Shown piece by piece: positions 60,411-64,000 of a stretch of 64,000 nt of DNA; position 1 is the stretch's first letter; the number at the start of each line of letters is the position of its first letter. Both the position numbers and the translations under genes were made by a program. The stretch comes from Caulobacter sp. (GTDB lineage Bacteria; Pseudomonadota; Alphaproteobacteria; Caulobacterales; Caulobacteraceae). The notes under the pieces were generated by a model. The model was given only the letters and a program-made list of their open reading frames with translations, made no database searches and was not told the DNA's origin. The stretch covers positions 1 to 64,000 of the forward strand of contig NZ_JAGIBH010000003.1 in NCBI RefSeq assembly GCF_017744445.1, read 5' to 3'.

Positions 60411-61118
60411 TCAGGCGCGGGCGGGGACGAAGCGGTCCTTGTCGCCCTGGCTCGTTCCGGCGACGAAGCGCCAGGCGTCGGGGGCGGCGACGAACTTTTT
60501 GAGCAGCGCCCGGGCGGAGGCCTCGCGGCGCGGGACGGCGATCTCGGGGGCGGTGTCGAGCTCGATATGGCTGAACGGGACGTCGTGGATCTCCGCCGCG
60601 AACCTGTGCCGGAAGTCCTCCTCGCCGACATAGAACAGGGCGATGCGGCCGCGCCAGGCGATGTCGAACAGGCCCGGCGCCGAGCCTTGCGTGATGGCGA
60701 TGTGGTGCTCGGCGACGGCGTCGTGGCCCAGCAGATAGACCTGGAACGGCTGATCGCCCGGCGACCAGTCCGGCGGCAAGGCGTCGACGGGATCGAGCGC
60801 GAATGTCCGGCCGGTCAGGTCCTTGGGGGCGAAGCGCCGGAACGGCGGCTGATCCAGCCGCGCCAGCTGGTCGTTCTCATAACCCCAATGGGTGTTGGAC
60901 AGGGTGGCGGCGTGAAAGTTTCGCCACACGTCGGGCGAGGTCCAGTCCGCACCGCTGTCGTCATCGACGCCCGGCCCTTCGGCGTCGTAAGCCTCGCTCT
61001 TGAGGTCCAGCAACAGGCCCACGCCAAGGCGTGGGTCCAGCGCCGCGCTCAGGGTGAAGGCGGCGATCGGGTGGCCGTCGGGCCAGGGATTGCCGGGAAA
61101 GCGGATGCGTCCTCTCAC
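60411..61118 (-). CDS. Uncharacterised protein (235 aa)
   Basis: This protein has no signal or membrane segment. Visible parts are a Trp-containing middle (DWTSPDVWRNFHAATLSNTH, WGYENDQLARLDQPPFRRFA) and a beta-rich C-terminal half (QVYLLGHDAVAEHHIAITQG, GRIALFYVGEEDFRHRF). It ends in a basic helix. GTG at 61118 is the chosen start, with only weak support; the ORF opens at 61193. Family not recognised. Confidence 0.55.
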   Translation of the reverse strand: MRGRIRFPGNPWPDGHPIAAFTLSAALDPRLGVGLLLDLKSEAYDAEGPGVDDDSGADWTSPDVWRNFHAATLSNTHWGYENDQLARLDQPPFRRFAPKDLTGRTFALDPVDALPPDWSPGDQPFQVYLLGHDAVAEHHIAITQGSAPGLFDIAWRGRIALFYVGEEDFRHRFAAEIHDVPFSHIELDTAPEIAVPRREASARALLKKFVAAPDAWRFVAGTSQGDKDRFVPARA

Positions 61119-61232
61119 GGGGCGAGTGTGCCCTGAATGACGGGGCGCGCAAAGCCCGACCAACGCCTTGCTAAGGCCGCGCTTCGGACACAACTGGACG
61201 GCGCTATCGCAGCCTCAGGTTGGGGCGGGGCG

Positions 61233-61925
61233 ATGGGGCTCTTTCGACGGCGACGGCTGGTGGTCATCGCGGCGCTTTCGTTGGCGCTGCATGCGCTGGT
61301 GCTGGCGTGGCTGGCCTGGCCGACCCAGCCGAACCTGTTCGTGAGCGGGCCGGACCTGTCGCTGATGTCGGTGAAGCTGATGCGGCCTTCCGCGCCGAAG
61401 CCTGTGCGCGCTCGATCGGAGGCGTCTCGGACCGAGCATCGCGTTGCCGCGACCCCGCCGACCATCGCGGCGACTGAAGCGGTCGCGCCTGTGCTGGCCG
61501 GCGTCGCGCCCGTCCACACGCCGGCCAGCCCGCCGGCGCCCGGCGTCAACCTCCGCGCCGCCCTGCAAGCGAGCGCGAGCTGCACGCGGGCGACATCGCG
61601 GCAGGCGCGCGAAGCTTGCGCCGAAAAGCTGGGTCGCCTGGCGCCGGGGGCGCCCAGCTATGACGCGCCGATGGATCCGGGCAAGCGGGCCTATTACGAC
61701 GCGGTGGTCGCGGCGGGGCCATCGGGCAAGACCTATGGCGACCCCAAGCCCATGGGGGCTAATCCGGATGGCGACTATTTCCGCGTCCTCAATTGCTCCA
61801 TCCAGTTCGGAACGGGCAAAAAGCAGAAGGGCCGCCAGGGCGAGGTAAAGCTTGGGCGCTCGCCGTGCTCCATTCCCTTGCAGGGCAGCTTCATCACGCC
61901 CGAAGCCAGCGTCCGCAAGCGCTAG
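61233..61925 (+). CDS. Uncharacterised membrane-anchored protein with TonB-like N-terminus
   Basis: This 230-residue protein starts with a basic N-terminus and one membrane anchor (MGLFRRRRLVVIAALSLALH). A Pro/Ala-rich periplasmic stretch follows, about residues 60-110, then a small folded domain with cysteine pairs (QASASCTRATSRQAREACAE and LNCSIQF..SPCSIP). The layout resembles energy-transducer TonB proteins, but the C-terminal domain is not TonB. The start at 61233 follows GGGGCGGGGCG. Confidence 0.55.
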   Translation: MGLFRRRRLVVIAALSLALHALVLAWLAWPTQPNLFVSGPDLSLMSVKLMRPSAPKPVRARSEASRTEHRVAATPPTIAATEAVAPVLAGVAPVHTPASPPAPGVNLRAALQASASCTRATSRQAREACAEKLGRLAPGAPSYDAPMDPGKRAYYDAVVAAGPSGKTYGDPKPMGANPDGDYFRVLNCSIQFGTGKKQKGRQGEVKLGRSPCSIPLQGSFITPEASVRKR

Positions 61926-61978
61926 AAGTGTGGGGCGCGCTCGTCTAGGACGGGGCCAGTCCGTCGGAGAACTTGAGC

Positions 61979-62851
61979 ATGACCAGCATCGCGGTGATCG
62001 GCCCCGGAGCCGTGGGCGGCACGGTGGCGGCCTGGCTGGCGCAGAACCCGGCGCATGACATGACGGTCTGCGTGCGCACGCCGTTCAAGGCCCTGGCGGT
62101 CGAGACGCCCGAGGGGCCGATCACGACCAGCCCGCGCGTGGCGACGTCGCCGGAAGGGCTCTCGGCGGTCGACTGGGTGCTGGTGGCGACCAAGACCTAC
62201 GACACCGACAGCACCATGGCCTGGCTGAGCGCCTTGGTCGGTCCGGACACCCGCGTGGCGATCCTGCGCAACGGCGTCGAGCACACCGTGCCGTTCGCCG
62301 GCAAGGTCGCGGCGCAGAACCTGGTCCCGGCGGTGGTCGACATTCCCGCCGAACGCTCGGCGCCCGGCCGGGTGCTGCAGCGGCGCAATGGCTGGATCAA
62401 GGTTCCGGCGGGCGCGGCTGGCGAGAGCTTCGCAAGTCTGTTCGCCCATACGCCGATCCAGATCGAGGTCGTTGAAGACTTCACCACCGAGGCCTGGAAG
62501 AAGCTGGCGCTGAACTGCGCCGGCGCGGTCAACGCGCTGGTGCTCAAGACCGCCGTCGTGGCTCATGACGAGGGCGCGGCCGAGGTCATGCGGGCGCTGG
62601 TGCGCGAGTGCGTGGCGGTGGGCCGGGTCGAGGGGGCGGACCTTTCCGACGACCTGCCCGACCAGGTGATCGCCGGCTATCGGGGTCAGGATTCGGCGTC
62701 GATGAACTCGCTGCACGCCGACCGGGCGGCGGGCCGGCCAATGGAGCTGGACGCCCGCAACGGCGTCATCGTCCGCAAGGGCGCGGCGCACGGGATCGAA
62801 ACCCCCGCCAACGCCATGATCGTGGCGCTGCTGAACGCGGCCGCCTCCTAG
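61979..62851 (+). CDS. PanE/ApbA-type 2-dehydropantoate 2-reductase
   Basis: This 290-residue protein has a Rossmann nucleotide-binding start (TSIAVIGPGAVGGTVAAWLA), the family's LVATKTYDTDSTMAWL and RNGVEHTVPF, and a catalytic helix with K and N (WKKLALNCAGAVNAL). It reduces ketopantoate in pantothenate synthesis or acts on related 2-oxo acids. ATG at 61979 with GGAG upstream. Confidence 0.88.
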   Translation: MTSIAVIGPGAVGGTVAAWLAQNPAHDMTVCVRTPFKALAVETPEGPITTSPRVATSPEGLSAVDWVLVATKTYDTDSTMAWLSALVGPDTRVAILRNGVEHTVPFAGKVAAQNLVPAVVDIPAERSAPGRVLQRRNGWIKVPAGAAGESFASLFAHTPIQIEVVEDFTTEAWKKLALNCAGAVNALVLKTAVVAHDEGAAEVMRALVRECVAVGRVEGADLSDDLPDQVIAGYRGQDSASMNSLHADRAAGRPMELDARNGVIVRKGAAHGIETPANAMIVALLNAAAS

Positions 62852-62870
62852 AGGAAGCGGCCGTGCTCGC

Positions 62871-63296
62871 TTACGGGCGGTCCTTCTTGGGGATCGCCTG
62901 GATCTGTTCCGGCGTCAGCTTGGTGATGGTCTTGGCGCGGATGGGCATGGCGAAGCCCATGCCGTCCGAGACCCGCAGGTCCAGGTCCAGCGGGCCGCAG
63001 ACGCTGTCAGTGCCGCGCACGACCGAGACCAGATGGTTGCCCGGCCAGGTCAGCTGGTTGGTGCCGTAGGACAGGTCGACCCGATAGACGTCGCGGTTGC
63101 GAACCTTGAGGTACAGGGTGTTCTTGTCCGGGGCGCTCCAGCCGCGCCAGTCCGAGAGATAGAAGCATTGGCGGGCCGGCTTGACCGCCTTGGCCGGAGC
63201 GTCGCCCTGAGCCGCAGAAGCGGCCGTCGCGCCCAGGCCGGCGGCGATGGCGAGCCCGATCAGCGCGGTGCGCGTGACGTGGGTGAGCTTGCTCAT
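62871..63296 (-). CDS. DUF6491-like periplasmic protein
   Basis: This 141-residue protein has signal peptide LIGLAIAAGLGATAASAA. The pattern RQCFYLSDWRGWSAPDKNTL, YLKVRNRDVYRVDL and a second Cys (DSVCGPLDLDL) fits the DUF6491 family of unknown function. It is convergent with the PanE-type gene; its promoter region contains two ACTGTACA repeats. Confidence 0.7.
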   Translation of the reverse strand: MSKLTHVTRTALIGLAIAAGLGATAASAAQGDAPAKAVKPARQCFYLSDWRGWSAPDKNTLYLKVRNRDVYRVDLSYGTNQLTWPGNHLVSVVRGTDSVCGPLDLDLRVSDGMGFAMPIRAKTITKLTPEQIQAIPKKDRP

Positions 63297-63363
63297 GGCG
63301 TGGTCGTCCTAAAAGTCCCTCTGATCAACAGATTGGGCTTCGGCGGGGCGAAGTCAAGTTTTT

Positions 63364-63385
63364 ACTGTACATTTGAAACTGTACA
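63364..63385. promoter_or_regulatory. Direct repeat of ACTGTACA
   Basis: ACTGTACA at 63364-63371 and 63378-63385, start-to-start 14 bp. TGTACA is itself palindromic. It lies about 70 bases upstream of the DUF6491 start and may be a repressor site. Confidence 0.4.
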
Positions 63386-63389
63386 CGAA

Positions 63390-63420
63390 AAAGCCCGCTT
63401 CCGAGGAGGAAGCGGGCTTT
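63390..63420 (-). terminator. Terminator of the dctA-type gene
   Basis: AAAGCCCGCTTCC (63390-63402) and GGAAGCGGGCTTT (63408-63420) form a 13-bp perfect stem with a 5-base loop. On the minus strand it is followed by TTTTTCG, 27 bases after the stop at 63447. Confidence 0.85.
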
Positions 63421-63446
63421 CGTCTAAGCCTTGCAGGCTAAGGGTT

Positions 63447-64000
63447 TCAGGCTTTCGCTGGCTCAGCCTCGTCGGGGACGATGTCGTCCAGCTCGCCCTC
63501 CCACTTGGCGACCACGGCGGCGGCGACGCTGTTGCCGACGACGTTGGTGGCGCTGCGTCCCATGTCCAGCAGGTGGTCGACGCCGAGGACCAGCGCGATC
63601 CAGGCGTCGGGCATGCCGAAGTGGGTCAGGGTGGCCATGATCACCACCAGCGAGGCGCGCGGGATGCCGGCGATGCCCTTGGAGGTCACCATCAGCAGGG
63701 CCAGCATGAAGATCTGCTGCTGGATCGACAGGTGCACGCCGTGCGCCTGCAGGATGAACATGGTGGCGAACGTGCAGTACAGCATCGAGCCGTCGAGATT
63801 GAACGAGTAGCCCAGCGGCAGCACGAACGAGACGATGCGGCGGCGCACGCCGATCTTGGGCAGGCCGTCCAGGATGCGCGGATAGGCGGCTTCGGACGAG
63901 GCGGTCGAGAAGGCCAGCAGGGCCGGGTCGCGGATCACGCCGAACAGCGGGAACACGCGCTTGCCGATCACCAGGAAGGCGGCGACGAACAGCAGCGCCC
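63447..64000 (-). CDS. dctA: C4-dicarboxylate:cation symporter, 3' part
   Basis: This C-terminal fragment of a DAACS (DctA/GltP) carrier has its 5' end beyond the window. Visible motifs are AFSTASSEAAYPRIL (serine-rich substrate loop), LPLGYSFNLDGSMLYCTFA, MVTSKGIAGIPRASLVVIM and GVDHLLDMGRSATNVVGNSVAA (cation/substrate site). It imports succinate, fumarate or malate. The acidic tail ends in EAEPAKA. Confidence 0.9.
   Translation of the reverse strand, partial: ALLFVAAFLVIGKRVFPLFGVIRDPALLAFSTASSEAAYPRILDGLPKIGVRRRIVSFVLPLGYSFNLDGSMLYCTFATMFILQAHGVHLSIQQQIFMLALLMVTSKGIAGIPRASLVVIMATLTHFGMPDAWIALVLGVDHLLDMGRSATNVVGNSVAAAVVAKWEGELDDIVPDEAEPAKA

Overview
The window is high-GC DNA, almost certainly from an alphaproteobacterium of the Caulobacter lineage. 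The evidence is an alpha-type hisS-hisZ-hisG operon, an RTX protein whose C-terminal third resembles the N-terminal anchor of the Caulobacter S-layer protein RsaA (compared from memory), CcrM-type GANTC sites in promoters, and many short palindromic intergenic repeats of the CCCGCGAAAGCGGGG type. No rRNA, tRNA, CRISPR array, IS transposase or prophage was seen.

Layout. 1-2320: a repeat-rich spacer and an isolated Apea-like HEPN protein. 2322-5902: hisS-hisZ-hisG. 6317-8000: small uncharacterised genes, one divergent pair sharing a promoter with three GANTC sites. 8041-11957 (minus): LytS-type kinase, LytTR regulator, membrane-tethered winged-helix regulator, alpha/beta hydrolase. 12203-16691: RTX/S-layer-anchor-like protein, GIY-YIG protein between palindromic repeats, M13 peptidase. 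16789-20306 (minus): a probable copper operon (DUF2946, TonB-dependent receptor, YcnI-like, PCuAC). 20536-23003: an AT-richer cassette with a GHKL ATPase, a TrmB-like methyltransferase and a receiver/TIR-like fusion. 23290-28711: two-component system, CsbD-like lipoprotein, PAP2 phosphatase, M61 peptidase, MaoC hydratase. 28910-32766: two divergent Kef-type antiporters with an XRE regulator between. 32780-42709: stress and regulator genes with readable operators (MarR, MocR-like, MerR, TetR) and an HlyD/ABC exporter. 43057-48437: OmpA-like porin with 31 prolines, nrdA, LpxR-like protein, zinc-ribbon proteins. 48806-57676: patatin, hemolysin III, TauE, cupin-8 hydroxylase, aldo/keto reductase, MFS exporter, LysR, asd. 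57677-64000: repeats, GST, nrdB, PanE-like reductase, DUF6491 protein and the 3' part of a dctA-type carrier.

Most interesting. First, the 20.5-23.0 kb cassette: an intact receiver domain fused to a TIR-like nucleotide-binding domain, translationally coupled to a methyltransferase and convergent with a GHKL ATPase. It looks like a phosphorelay-controlled defence module. Second, the RTX protein with an S-layer-anchor-like domain at the wrong end. Third, matching tandem NrdR-like boxes, 31 and 32 bp apart, before the separated nrdA and nrdB genes, whose products both lack an ATP cone.

All functional calls come from reading the sequence; no database search was run.
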